Assembly (NCBI GenBank): GCA_947303945.1 | Contig: CAMYZS010000008.1 | Coordinates: forward strand, 1 to 59,658 | Direction of reading: 5' to 3' | DNA from: an uncultured Candidatus Saccharibacteria bacterium | Lineage (GTDB): Bacteria; Patescibacteriota; Saccharimonadia; Saccharimonadales; Saccharimonadaceae | DNA: 59,658 nucleotides | Shown: positions 8,652 through 15,736 of the stretch, in pieces | Layout of the letters: every line of letters begins with the position of its first letter | Position numbering within the stretch: the first letter of the stretch is position 1 | Program-made: the position numbers and the translations under genes | The notes under the pieces: model-generated | Database searches by the model: none | Told to the model about the DNA's origin: nothing | Seen by the model: the letters and a program-made list of their open reading frames with translations, nothing else

Positions 8652-9089
8652 TCAAAAATCGTCGCCGTAGCGCGTCACATCTTCCGGCTCCGCCCAAAGC
8701 GATCGCTTCATGACTCTCCATTTGCGCACATAATAGAGCGCCACAATAGCATCGTTAACATCGCGATTATTTAGCACGCGTGGGATGTATGAAAGTGAGA
8801 AATGGTACCAAGTGTCGTCTTCGCCATCAAAGTGGGCAAAAACGCGCTTACCGCGCCCCAAAGTGGCCGGTAAGTTATTGATGCCTAGTAGCGTTTCGTC
8901 CGAATATGATCTAAGCTCCCATAACGCGTCGCGGACAGGGGAATCAACAAGTTCCATGCGCTTGAATTTTTCATAGTCGCGCGTCGACAAGTTGCCCTTA
9001 TGGGCTTCCATGTATTTGCAAAGCTGGCGCTTCGTTACATATATTGGCTCACCGAGCTTTGTTTTCTTGAATATGCGGCGTTTCGCCAT
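8652..9089 (-). CDS. Hypothetical protein, 145 aa
   Basis: A 145-residue basic protein starting MAKRRIFKKTKLGEPIYVTK. No familiar domain is evident. The middle contains LGRGKRVFAHFDGEDDTWYH and the end is rich in Trp and Arg (YYVRKWRVMKRSLWAEPEDV). It lies 44 bp downstream of the XRE regulator on the same strand and probably shares its transcript. Its position between a phage-type repressor and the restriction operon suggests a mobile-element accessory gene. Function is not inferable. Confidence 0.65.
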   Translation of the reverse strand: MAKRRIFKKTKLGEPIYVTKRQLCKYMEAHKGNLSTRDYEKFKRMELVDSPVRDALWELRSYSDETLLGINNLPATLGRGKRVFAHFDGEDDTWYHFSLSYIPRVLNNRDVNDAIVALYYVRKWRVMKRSLWAEPEDVTRYGDDF

Positions 9090-9133
9090 AATAACCTCGT
9101 TTCTTTAGAGGTTGCGCCATGAGGGCGGTATAG

Positions 9134-9646
9134 CTATTTCTTTTTGTGGTTTTTGTTTATCTCGTTAGCAACGGACTTTTTTGTTTGCTCGAGATATGAA
9201 GCAGGATCTGGATATGTAGAAAAATTTCGTTTATATTCTTCAAGATTCGACAGCAGGCGCTTTATCGCCCAGGCGTCTTTCCAGAGATTAACATGAGGTT
9301 GTACGCTACCCATTCCGAAATCAGCTTCGTCTTGTACGTCACTTATTACTTCTGATAGATACAATAATGTGAAACAATTAACAATCCTCATCCCGACATC
9401 TGGGGCGCTATTGATGACCTCGTTACTTTCATCGCCAAAATACAACTTATCCATCGTCGTATTAAGTGCGTGAGCAATTTTAGCCAAATTAGCAGTGCTC
9501 GGCTCGCGCACGCCGCGCTCAAAATCGCTAATCATGCTGTCTTTGATTTTTGTTTTATCGTATAAGTCTTTTTGGCTCAACTTAAGACTTTCGCGAGCCG
9601 CGCGTATTCTTTTTCCGAGAGCTTCTTTGCGCCATTTATCATCCAT
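9134..9646 (-). CDS. XRE-family transcriptional regulator
   Basis: The N-terminal 65 residues are a classic Cro/CI helix-turn-helix (GKRIRAARESLKLSQKDLYD then SMISDFERGVREPSTANLAK), followed by DKLYFGDES. The remaining 100 residues are an unassigned helical effector domain ending in Lys. A GGAGG ribosome site precedes the ATG at 9646. It faces the divergent DUF4417 operon across a 215-bp region that holds direct and inverted repeats, which is the usual layout for a repressor controlling itself and the opposite operon. Binding to those repeats is inferred. Confidence 0.9.
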   Translation of the reverse strand: MDDKWRKEALGKRIRAARESLKLSQKDLYDKTKIKDSMISDFERGVREPSTANLAKIAHALNTTMDKLYFGDESNEVINSAPDVGMRIVNCFTLLYLSEVISDVQDEADFGMGSVQPHVNLWKDAWAIKRLLSNLEEYKRNFSTYPDPASYLEQTKKSVANEINKNHKKK

Positions 9647-9680
9647 TTCCTGGAACCTCCGTTATCTAATTATTGAAGAT

Positions 9681-9756
9681 ATTATAACGCATTCGTGAAG
9701 ATTTTACTATATCGTGAAGGCAACTTAACGGTCTAATGTATGTCGTTTAACATTAG
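9681..9756. promoter_or_regulatory. Candidate XRE operator region and -10 box
   Basis: A minus-strand TATAAT lies at 9688-9683. Upstream of it the octamer TCGTGAAG occurs twice (9693-9700 and 9712-9719), 19 bp apart and so on nearly the same DNA face, flanking the -35 position. A separate inverted repeat TAATGT...ACATTA spans 9734-9755. These are plausible operators for the adjacent regulator. Confidence 0.45.
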
Positions 9757-9861
9757 CGTGTTCATATTTAACTATTTTTCACCCCTATAAATGGAGGTAT
9801 TTAACTTTGGATTTTCAGGCGAAAATGTAGGTAATATCAATTTTAATAAGGAGCTACAAAT

Positions 9862-10518
9862 ATGAAACGAAGTCATATTCAAAAGCTAAGGCCGTTCAAG
9901 TATTACGACTACCTGAACGGCGCAAATCTCGTTGGCTCAGAACGCTATCCCGAGCTCCAACCTACCAATATTATACCAGATAAGGTGGTAGGTTTTAACG
10001 AGAAGAATTCCGTAAAGGATCCAGGGCGTTATTATCTGGATCACTTTATCGACGACTACCATTTCGAGCCAGTCTGGAGCAACTGCGATAGATACCTAGA
10101 CAAGTATCGTCAGTTTAAGGGCGTTATTACAACAGACTTCTCGGTCTATCGCGATATGCCACTCTGGGTGCGCAAATATAATGTAGGTCGCAATCGTACT
10201 ATTGCATACTACCTACAAAGGAACGGTATAAATATCGTTCCAGTCGTGTCGTGGGCATACCTAGAAGATTTCGAGTGGTGCCTTGACGGAGTACCAAAAG
10301 AGTCATCTATCGCCATTTCTACCAATGGTTGCATGTCTAACTTTATCAGTAAGAGTGTGTTCCTGGAAGGTGTGGACAGGTTGCAAGAGATCCTACACCC
10401 TTCGAATTTAATTATTGCCGGCGGTCCACTCCCGGAGCTAGACGAGAAGTATGATAATATTCGCTACTACAAGAATTTTTCTCAACGTCTCACGGAAAGG
10501 AGAAAACATGGGAAGTAG
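9862..10518 (+). CDS. DUF4417 family protein
   Basis: A 218-residue protein of the DUF4417 family, recognisable from GVITTDFSVYRDMPLWVRKY, NGINIVPVVSWAYLEDFEWC, IAISTNGCM and LIIAGGP. The family is frequent in phages and integrative elements and has no proven activity. AAGGAG lies 8 nt before the ATG. It is the first gene of a three-gene plus-strand operon that ends at a strong terminator, and its 3' end overlaps the next gene by 11 bp. It is divergent from the XRE regulator, which probably controls it. Confidence 0.85.
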   Translation: MKRSHIQKLRPFKYYDYLNGANLVGSERYPELQPTNIIPDKVVGFNEKNSVKDPGRYYLDHFIDDYHFEPVWSNCDRYLDKYRQFKGVITTDFSVYRDMPLWVRKYNVGRNRTIAYYLQRNGINIVPVVSWAYLEDFEWCLDGVPKESSIAISTNGCMSNFISKSVFLEGVDRLQEILHPSNLIIAGGPLPELDEKYDNIRYYKNFSQRLTERRKHGK

Positions 10519-10906
10519 TGGATCGTACCTAAAAAGTGGCGGCTTTACTAGCCAGGAATGGGAACAGGTCGGAACGATTAAGGGCGTCAAAATCGTAAAG
10601 AAGATTGGCATTAAGAAATGCATAAAAGGCAACCTACCGTTCTTTAGTAATACACCAGGTACAGCCTATGTCTTGCTCGATTCAGACGGAAAATTCAGTC
10701 AGTTTAGGCAATATGGAGAAGATCGAAAAGTTAAATTCGACATAGACTATGGCCGCCACAATAGCGCCAAGCCCTACTTACATATGCATATGTATGCCGG
10801 CAAAACTAGGCCAAAGCCAATCCCGATCACTAATACTAAAGGTGATATAATTAATAAGAGCCTATACGAAAAGTATAAGGGATTCTTGAAAGGAATTAAG
10901 CTATGA
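10508..10906 (+). CDS. SSGS-type accessory protein next to DUF4417, 132 aa
   Basis: The frame from ATG 10508 (GGAGA 6-8 nt upstream) gives MGSSGSYLKSGGFTSQEWEQ. A C-terminal half rich in His and aromatic residues (DYGRHNSAKPYLHMHMYAG) follows. Proteins with an SSGS start and an H-x-H segment often accompany DUF4417 genes in phages and resemble small toxin or nuclease-like domains. I cannot name a catalytic centre, though the His cluster is a candidate. It overlaps both neighbours (11 bp and 4 bp), which implies translational coupling in one operon. Confidence 0.7.
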   Translation: MGSSGSYLKSGGFTSQEWEQVGTIKGVKIVKKIGIKKCIKGNLPFFSNTPGTAYVLLDSDGKFSQFRQYGEDRKVKFDIDYGRHNSAKPYLHMHMYAGKTRPKPIPITNTKGDIINKSLYEKYKGFLKGIKL

Positions 10907-11181
10907 CAGAAGCTCAAGAAGAAGCTAAAAAAGAATATCTTGAAACTCTCGACCACAATGGCGAGATAGAATTCATGTATAATGGATTCTTCTATCACAT
11001 CGAGCCAGATTATGGCAAGGAGGACACATATAATATCTGGAAATTCGCCGACAGATACGAAGGCGGCGGAGAAATGATCGCGACCTGTTCACCGGCCGTA
11101 TCAGTCTTAGAGGAGAAGGCCTTTGATGGCAAAACTATCCTCGAGATTGAGGATGACATGACAGAATGTATCCTTCGTTAA
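10903..11181 (+). CDS. Hypothetical acidic protein, 92 aa
   Basis: An acidic 92-residue protein (MTEAQEEAKKEYLETLDHNG). The core EIEFMYNGFFYHIEPDY and the ending DGKTILEIEDDMTE look like a small alpha/beta domain that is often the third member of DUF4417 clusters. Its ATG overlaps the preceding stop as ATGA, so it is translated together with that protein. An acidic partner after a basic, His-rich protein is the arrangement expected for toxin and immunity, but that reading is only an inference. Confidence 0.7.
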   Translation: MTEAQEEAKKEYLETLDHNGEIEFMYNGFFYHIEPDYGKEDTYNIWKFADRYEGGGEMIATCSPAVSVLEEKAFDGKTILEIEDDMTECILR

Positions 11182-11199
11182 TATAGGCAGTCATATTAA

Positions 11200-11229
11200 T
11201 AGCTCTGCGCACAACAGAGCTATTTTTTG
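11200..11229 (+). terminator. Terminator of the DUF4417 operon
   Basis: AGCTCTG (11201-11207) pairs with CAGAGCT (11215-11221), followed by ATTTTTTG. It lies 20 bp after the last stop of the three-gene operon. Confidence 0.85.
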
Positions 11230-11245
11230 ATGGTTCGTTTACAAG

Positions 11246-11431
11246 CTAAAAGTAGACGAATTTGCCGTCTTCGCAGGTGAAGCCAACTTTATTACACTCT
11301 CTTTCTTCCGGAGTTCGCTTTTTATCCGCTTCTTCCATTTTTTCTAGAGTGTAAAATAGTTCGGCTAGATTCTTGGCGGCTTCCGCGCGTCTCGCTCTTT
11401 CTGTTTCGGATATTCTAGCATTATCTTTCAT
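11246..11431 (-). CDS. Small charged protein, 61 aa
   Basis: A 61-residue, Glu/Arg-rich helical protein (ISETERARRAEAAKNLAELF) with two Cys near the end (ECNKVGFTCEDG). Its ATG overlaps the TGA of the upstream 43-codon frame as ATGA, so the two form a translationally coupled pair of very small genes. No family recognised. A pair of tiny coupled genes in an island could be an antitoxin pair or a phage-accessory pair. The sequence shows no toxin motif. Confidence 0.55.
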   Translation of the reverse strand: MKDNARISETERARRAEAAKNLAELFYTLEKMEEADKKRTPEERECNKVGFTCEDGKFVYF

Positions 11432-11559
11432 TTCAATTCCTTATTCTTTTTCTGGGCATGATAAAGGTCGATTATAATCCTCGCAAACTCATCCAGCTCT
11501 CTCCGGGCTTGCTCTGGTAGTTCATAATAACTGATTGCTGATACTGTTTTCTTTTCCAT
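11428..11559 (-). CDS. Small protein, 43 aa, coupled to the next gene
   Basis: The frame begins MEKKTVSAISYYELPEQARR and continues with a helical DEFARIIIDLYHAQKK segment. AAGGAG lies 5 nt before the ATG and the stop overlaps the start of the 61-residue gene. The Shine-Dalgarno site and coupling make it likely to be expressed. The Ser-Tyr-Tyr-Glu-Leu start of the helical part is reminiscent of small antitoxin-like regulators, but I cannot assign it. Confidence 0.5.
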   Translation of the reverse strand: MEKKTVSAISYYELPEQARRELDEFARIIIDLYHAQKKNKELK

Positions 11560-12050
11560 AGACACTCCTTATTATTAGTGTCTTCATTTTATAACATTGA
11601 CATTGGAAGCTCTTAAGTAGAGCTTTTTCATTGACAATGTATCTATTCGCTCTATGCCGTTACCTCTGTTAGTATTATTAATAGTTCGTAATTGGTTTCG
11701 TTGTCATGGCTTTAATATATAAAATCTTGCAGTTCAGGGTTAAGTTTACTTTCGACCAAATTGAAGTCTGGCCGCCATGTTGGATTCACAATAACGTATT
11801 CAACTACCCCACAGAGAGGTTCGTAGAGATTTAGATACCGCGCACCAGAATGAATTCAGGTCCTCTTTGAGGCCTTTTTTCATCTGTTCTGGAGCGGTTC
11901 GAGCCGCCTCTTTTTTGGCTTTTAAGGATACTTGGCTTTTTCGGCCACTGGAACTATTACTTGCATTATTATGGAGTTTGCATTATGGTGGGGGATAGAG
12001 ATATTGTCTCTTTATGCTCTTTATTTTAGATTGCGCAGGAAGCGAAGGGG
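11560..12050. other. Non-coding gap with three hairpin-T signals
   Basis: No convincing gene lies here. A small hairpin with a T-run occurs at 11608-11628 (AGCTC/GAGCT, then TTTTT). Two tandem terminator-like hairpins occur at 11859-11880 and 11892-11916 (GCGGTTCGAGCCGC, then CTCTTTTTT). The last two would stop plus-strand transcription from 11630-11860, where no ORF exists, so a short RNA there is possible. This may also be near the right edge of the island. Confidence 0.4.
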
Positions 12051-12617
12051 GTGTTGGTTTTGGCGGCTATACTAGAACGTGACGCGCAAGTTTTAGCGTT
12101 TTTTAAGGAAGATGGAATTGGGATGTTTCAGGAGATGCTTCATGAACTCCTGAGTAGTATCCATGGCTCGGGTTTCTCGTTGACGATAGCTATAACAAAT
12201 GCAAATGCTGATGATGTATCTGATCACTGTTGGGAAGTCCTTACGAGACAGCATGAGTGTGAGCTTGACGATGATTTTATCTTGCGAATGGAGGAGGTTG
12301 CGAAAAATGCGGCTATTGCTGCGATAGGCGATGATGAAAATCGTCCGTGTGCCGCTGCGCTGATTATGGACGACTTTGGTCAGTTATTCGCGGCTTGTGG
12401 AATGGTCGCTTATGGCCCCGGCGTAAGAGGATGGCGAGAGAATGCGGAAGACATTGGAGTTAAGAGAATTCTTAATGATGACGTCTTGAAGGGCTTTGAT
12501 TCAGCCTACTCTTACGAAATAGCTAAAATATGCGGTGAAGTCGTGAACGATAATAGAATATTTGATGGTAGGATATGGTCCGATTGCGTTTGGGGTCCGC
12601 TCATCTTTAATGGATAA
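12051..12617 (+). CDS. Hypothetical protein, ~185 aa
   Basis: An acidic alpha/beta protein of about 185 residues with DDFILRMEEVAKNAAIAAIGDD, CAAALIMDDFGQLFAACG and a Trp-containing end. I do not recognise a family. The start is uncertain: GTG 12051 is the longest, but TTG 12060 has the best spacing (8 nt) from AAGGGGG. The same leader string AAGGGGGTGTT precedes the amber-interrupted gene at 18543, which may reflect shared regulation. A terminator follows directly. Confidence 0.6.
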   Translation: MLVLAAILERDAQVLAFFKEDGIGMFQEMLHELLSSIHGSGFSLTIAITNANADDVSDHCWEVLTRQHECELDDDFILRMEEVAKNAAIAAIGDDENRPCAAALIMDDFGQLFAACGMVAYGPGVRGWRENAEDIGVKRILNDDVLKGFDSAYSYEIAKICGEVVNDNRIFDGRIWSDCVWGPLIFNG

Positions 12618-12633
12618 GCCATAGGTATGCGCA

Positions 12634-12677
12634 AGAAGCTCTGATGACCAGTTATGGTTGATAGGGCTTCTTTTTTT
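12634..12677 (+). terminator. Terminator
   Basis: AGAAGCTCT and AGGGCTTCT form a stem around a ~20-nt loop and are followed by seven T. It ends the gene at 12051-12617. Confidence 0.75.
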
Positions 12678-12766
12678 ATGGTTCGTAAAGATATTTATTC
12701 AAGCTATTATACAATAACCATTTTGGGGCAATTATGGTATTATGGGAGTAATAAGAGTGAGGTGTG

Positions 12767-13780
12767 ATGAAAAAAACATATTGGCTAGGCTTGGCTTTTG
12801 GGGTGGTGATTGGCGTAAGTATGGGGCTAACGGCCTTTGCGGAAGAAGCAAAAACAAACTGTATTGGCGATGAAAGTGGCAAGACGAATTGCGTATCTCC
12901 GGCGATAGAGGAAGAGCCGATTGGCGCGGCAAATTTAGCCGTTGATGTAGATGAGATTTCGTTTGGGAGAATTACAGAATTGGGGCGTCGCTATTCGAAG
13001 ACGATTACGATTAGAAACAACTCGAGCGAAAAGATTACTATCAATGTGGAGAAGGTTGCGTACGAAGAGGGGATAGACGAGTCTTTGTCAGCCTTGGATT
13101 GGGTAGCTTTTGTGGGCGGAAAGCGTAAGTTTGAGATAAGAGGGAAAGATAAGTTGCAATTAGGCGTACGGTTGATAGTGCCAAGCGGGGTGGTTGGTGG
13201 AACATATTATGCAAAGATAAAGATATCAGATGGAAACGAAGATTTAGATAAGTACGTCACGGTTCGCGCTGATATTGTGACGGAAGATTATAGATATGGC
13301 GGGGAGATTATTGGGCAATCAATTAGCTTTGTGAATTTAAGCAAGAAAGTGTCGACGCGTGCGTTATTGAAAAATAATGGAACGGCGGGCATCAAAGTAA
13401 AATATACAGTTAATTATAAGAATGCTTTTGGGTTACCAGAATGGAAGAGTCTGAAAGAAGAGAATATTGAATTATTGCCAGGAAGAGAGTTGGATCTTTC
13501 AGTTGAGGGCAAAGATGAGGTTGGTTATGGCTTCTTCACGGTTGAGCAAAAAATTAGTTATATCGACGCAGAGGGGCAAGCTAAGGAGGCGATTTTGAGC
13601 CATGCGGTAATAAATTTGCCGTGGTGGAGTTTAATGATTATGGGGGGTGCGTTAGTTCTAACTATTGTTCTTGTGATTGTTGTGAAGAGGCATAGGTACA
13701 AGGTGGAGGAAGCTAAAAAGAAAGACAGGACGAAGAAGTCTAAGCGGAAGCTTTTTGTAGAGGTAGTGGAAGACGATTAA
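12767..13780 (+). CDS. Secreted, membrane-anchored Ig-like protein (DUF916-like)
   Basis: A 337-residue protein with an N-terminal signal peptide (KKTYWLGLAFGVVIGVSMGL... ending AFA). It has two beta-rich Ig-like domains (ISFGRITELGRRYSKTITIRN; VPSGVVGGTYYAKIKISDG) and a single C-terminal membrane helix (about 288-310) followed by a Lys/Arg-rich cytoplasmic tail. The layout matches DUF916-type surface proteins of Gram-positive bacteria, which bind or present envelope components. ATG 12767 is used; GTG 12764 is an alternative with GAGGT directly upstream. It probably faces outward and could mediate contact with the host cell, which is inferred from lifestyle. Confidence 0.75.
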   Translation: MKKTYWLGLAFGVVIGVSMGLTAFAEEAKTNCIGDESGKTNCVSPAIEEEPIGAANLAVDVDEISFGRITELGRRYSKTITIRNNSSEKITINVEKVAYEEGIDESLSALDWVAFVGGKRKFEIRGKDKLQLGVRLIVPSGVVGGTYYAKIKISDGNEDLDKYVTVRADIVTEDYRYGGEIIGQSISFVNLSKKVSTRALLKNNGTAGIKVKYTVNYKNAFGLPEWKSLKEENIELLPGRELDLSVEGKDEVGYGFFTVEQKISYIDAEGQAKEAILSHAVINLPWWSLMIMGGALVLTIVLVIVVKRHRYKVEEAKKKDRTKKSKRKLFVEVVEDD

Positions 13781-13823
13781 GATATGAGGCCAGGGATTGG
13801 CTTCATTTTTTTCTTTTAAAAAA

Positions 13824-13835
13824 TGGTGAGTCCGG
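13824..13835 (-). repeat. Orphan copy of the tRNA-Lys 3' end
   Basis: TGGTGAGTCCGG repeats the last 12 bases of the tRNA-Lys gene 66 bp away (13890-13901). The similarity continues into a T/A-rich stretch to the left (13804-13835 against 13871-13901). It could be a short tandem duplication or an attachment-site scar from a past insertion. Confidence 0.6.
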
Positions 13836-13889
13836 CTTCGATTTTCAATTGTTCAAATCTGACCGTCTCACATTTTTTCTTCAAAAAAA

Positions 13890-13966
13890 TGGTGAGTCCG
13901 GTGAGACTTGAACTCACGACACCCTGCTTAAAAGGCAGGTGCTCTAACCACCTGAGCTACGGACCC
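13890..13966 (-). tRNA. tRNA-Lys (anticodon TTT)
   Basis: On the minus strand GGGTCCG pairs with CGGACTC (one wobble), the anticodon stem CCTGC/GCAGG carries loop CTTTTAA, the T-arm has TTCAAGT, and CCA is encoded at 13892-13890. Confidence 0.95.
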
Positions 13967-14224
13967 AATATGTGTTATTATATGCTGTTTTGTGTTGAAA
14001 ATCAAGTTTTTGTGGTTATGAGTGCAGATGTGGTTCGGGGTTGAAAAAGGTTATGGGGGCAATAAAAAAGGCAGCTTCTCGAGCCGCTGCGCATTCTCGT
14101 AGACGCGCGATTGCGCTTCGGTGGAGGGATAAACGTCGGAAACTGAGTCGATGCGGCGACAGGTGATAGTAATTCCAGGATAGAACTTATAGTCGTCATC
14201 AAACGAATGATATATACTTTTATT

Positions 14225-15409
14225 ATGAAAACGCTTTCTATTTCGAGCTTTCGAAACTATTGGGTTATTGTTTTTAGGTTTATCTGGGCAATATTATTGT
14301 TTACTTTGATTCAGGTTTTACTATTCAACTACGTAATAAGTGAAGATGGTGGCCTAGGGCTCGATGAGGGGCCATCAACGGCGGTAAAGATTATAATTGG
14401 TGCTTTATTGGTTTTGGCGGTTATCGACCTATGCAAGTTGCTTATAGCTTTGTTTGGCCGCGTTTTTATTTATCGAGATACTCTACGCGATAAGGAGATT
14501 AAAGTAACATCTAGTACCGATAGCGACGGCAGGAGCAGTGATTCGTATAGTTATTATCTATATTTCGAGGGATTATTTGGCAAATATCGGAAGAGAATTG
14601 AGGCCTCTGCGCACTGTTATGGGGAGGCGCATGTTGGCAAAGAGTATTACGTTGGCGTAGTTAATCGGAAGCAAAGTAATCGGATATATTTGGCGGATAG
14701 ATACGAATTGTCGCCAGTTGCAAAAAGAGCACTTGTGCAGGATATTAGGGATTTAGGAAAGTGCGCGCATTGGCGATGGGAGGCACCAGAGGAAAAGCCA
14801 GTAGTGAACGATGGTGGCATAAAGCAAATTACAGCGAAGCAAATCGTGGAAGATATGGATAGTTATGATAAGCCGATTGGGAAGAAAAAACGTTCATTTG
14901 TTTCCGAAGTGGCGACTTCGTGGGTGTCAATTGCGCTAATAATACTTGTGTTGGGATGGATAGTGTTTCGTGAAATATCAACACCTCTTCGGTTAGTAAA
15001 AGGTATAACTAGTGCTTTTTGCGCTACGCTATTAATAGTAGTTCCGATATATTTATTCACGACGAGAGATGAGAGGAATAGGAAGAAGGCTATTTTAGCT
15101 GGCCATTATCGGGTAACTTTGGAGAAGGTTGTTGCAACGGAGAATTATGAGGGAGTTAATTTTAAGTTTCGTCATGTGCACGAGTTGATGCCAGTAAGCT
15201 TAGCGGGCGGTGATGCGGTAAATTTGAGCCGATCGAAGTTTAATAATGTGCAAGTTGGCGACATGCTGTATGTTGTCTATTTGGAGCATGACGGTACGTA
15301 TCGTGGGCGTAGTATTGTGGCTGTTTATCAAGAGAAGCTTGGTAAACTTGATTTTGGCTTTGATGTTGAATGGATTGATGGTCCAAAAATCGATTCCGCA
15401 GGGGCATAG
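14225..15409 (+). CDS. Membrane protein with four transmembrane helices
   Basis: A 394-residue integral membrane protein. Hydrophobic segments lie near residues 12-36, 58-86, 235-255 and 262-283. A cytosolic or external beta-rich domain lies between helices 2 and 3 (RDTLRDKEIKVTSSTDSDG), and a similar domain follows helix 4 (YRVTLEKVVATENYEG). Each soluble part resembles a small DUF3592-like strand repeat, so the protein may be an internal duplication. ATG 14225 is preferred because TATACT lies 6 nt upstream, an arrangement that would give a leaderless mRNA. Function unknown. Confidence 0.7.
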   Translation: MKTLSISSFRNYWVIVFRFIWAILLFTLIQVLLFNYVISEDGGLGLDEGPSTAVKIIIGALLVLAVIDLCKLLIALFGRVFIYRDTLRDKEIKVTSSTDSDGRSSDSYSYYLYFEGLFGKYRKRIEASAHCYGEAHVGKEYYVGVVNRKQSNRIYLADRYELSPVAKRALVQDIRDLGKCAHWRWEAPEEKPVVNDGGIKQITAKQIVEDMDSYDKPIGKKKRSFVSEVATSWVSIALIILVLGWIVFREISTPLRLVKGITSAFCATLLIVVPIYLFTTRDERNRKKAILAGHYRVTLEKVVATENYEGVNFKFRHVHELMPVSLAGGDAVNLSRSKFNNVQVGDMLYVVYLEHDGTYRGRSIVAVYQEKLGKLDFGFDVEWIDGPKIDSAGA

Positions 15410-15421
15410 CAACATAGAATC

Positions 15422-15450
15422 TTGCGAAAATCCTAGCACTGTGCTAAGAT
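15422..15450 (+). promoter_or_regulatory. Promoter of tRNA-Val
   Basis: -35 TTGCGA (15422-15427), a 17-bp spacer and -10 TAAGAT (15445-15450) end 15 bp before the tRNA. Confidence 0.7.
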
Positions 15451-15465
15451 AAGCGCAGACTTTAT

Positions 15466-15542
15466 GGGCGGTTAGCTCAGTTGGCTAGAGCGCGTCTTTG
15501 ACGTAGACGAGGTCATAGGTTCGAATCCTATACCGCCCACCA
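15466..15542 (+). tRNA. tRNA-Val (anticodon GAC)
   Basis: The acceptor GGGCGGT pairs with ACCGCCC, the anticodon loop is TTGACGT, the T-arm has TTCGAATCC and CCA is encoded at 15540-15542. The 190 bp to typA contain no further RNA gene that I can see. Confidence 0.95.
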
Positions 15543-15736
15543 TATTAAGAGATTATGATTGTCTATCTCGGCATTTTTTTCTATCATTGCTCGGTGAGTA
15601 ACCGCGCAAGTGAAGAAAATACCAAGCTAGACAACCCTAATTTTCTGAGTAAAAAAGAAGAGAGCACAAATCTTGATGATTCTGGTTTCTTCGTAGGTAT
15701 ATAGTCTTCAATAAGCTAAAAGGGCGAGGAATATAA

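Noticed and set aside
11838-11848. GCGCACCA as a possible right attachment site matching the tRNA-Leu 3' end
   Set aside because: Only eight bases match and the upstream T-arm sequence does not align; chance is a sufficient explanation.
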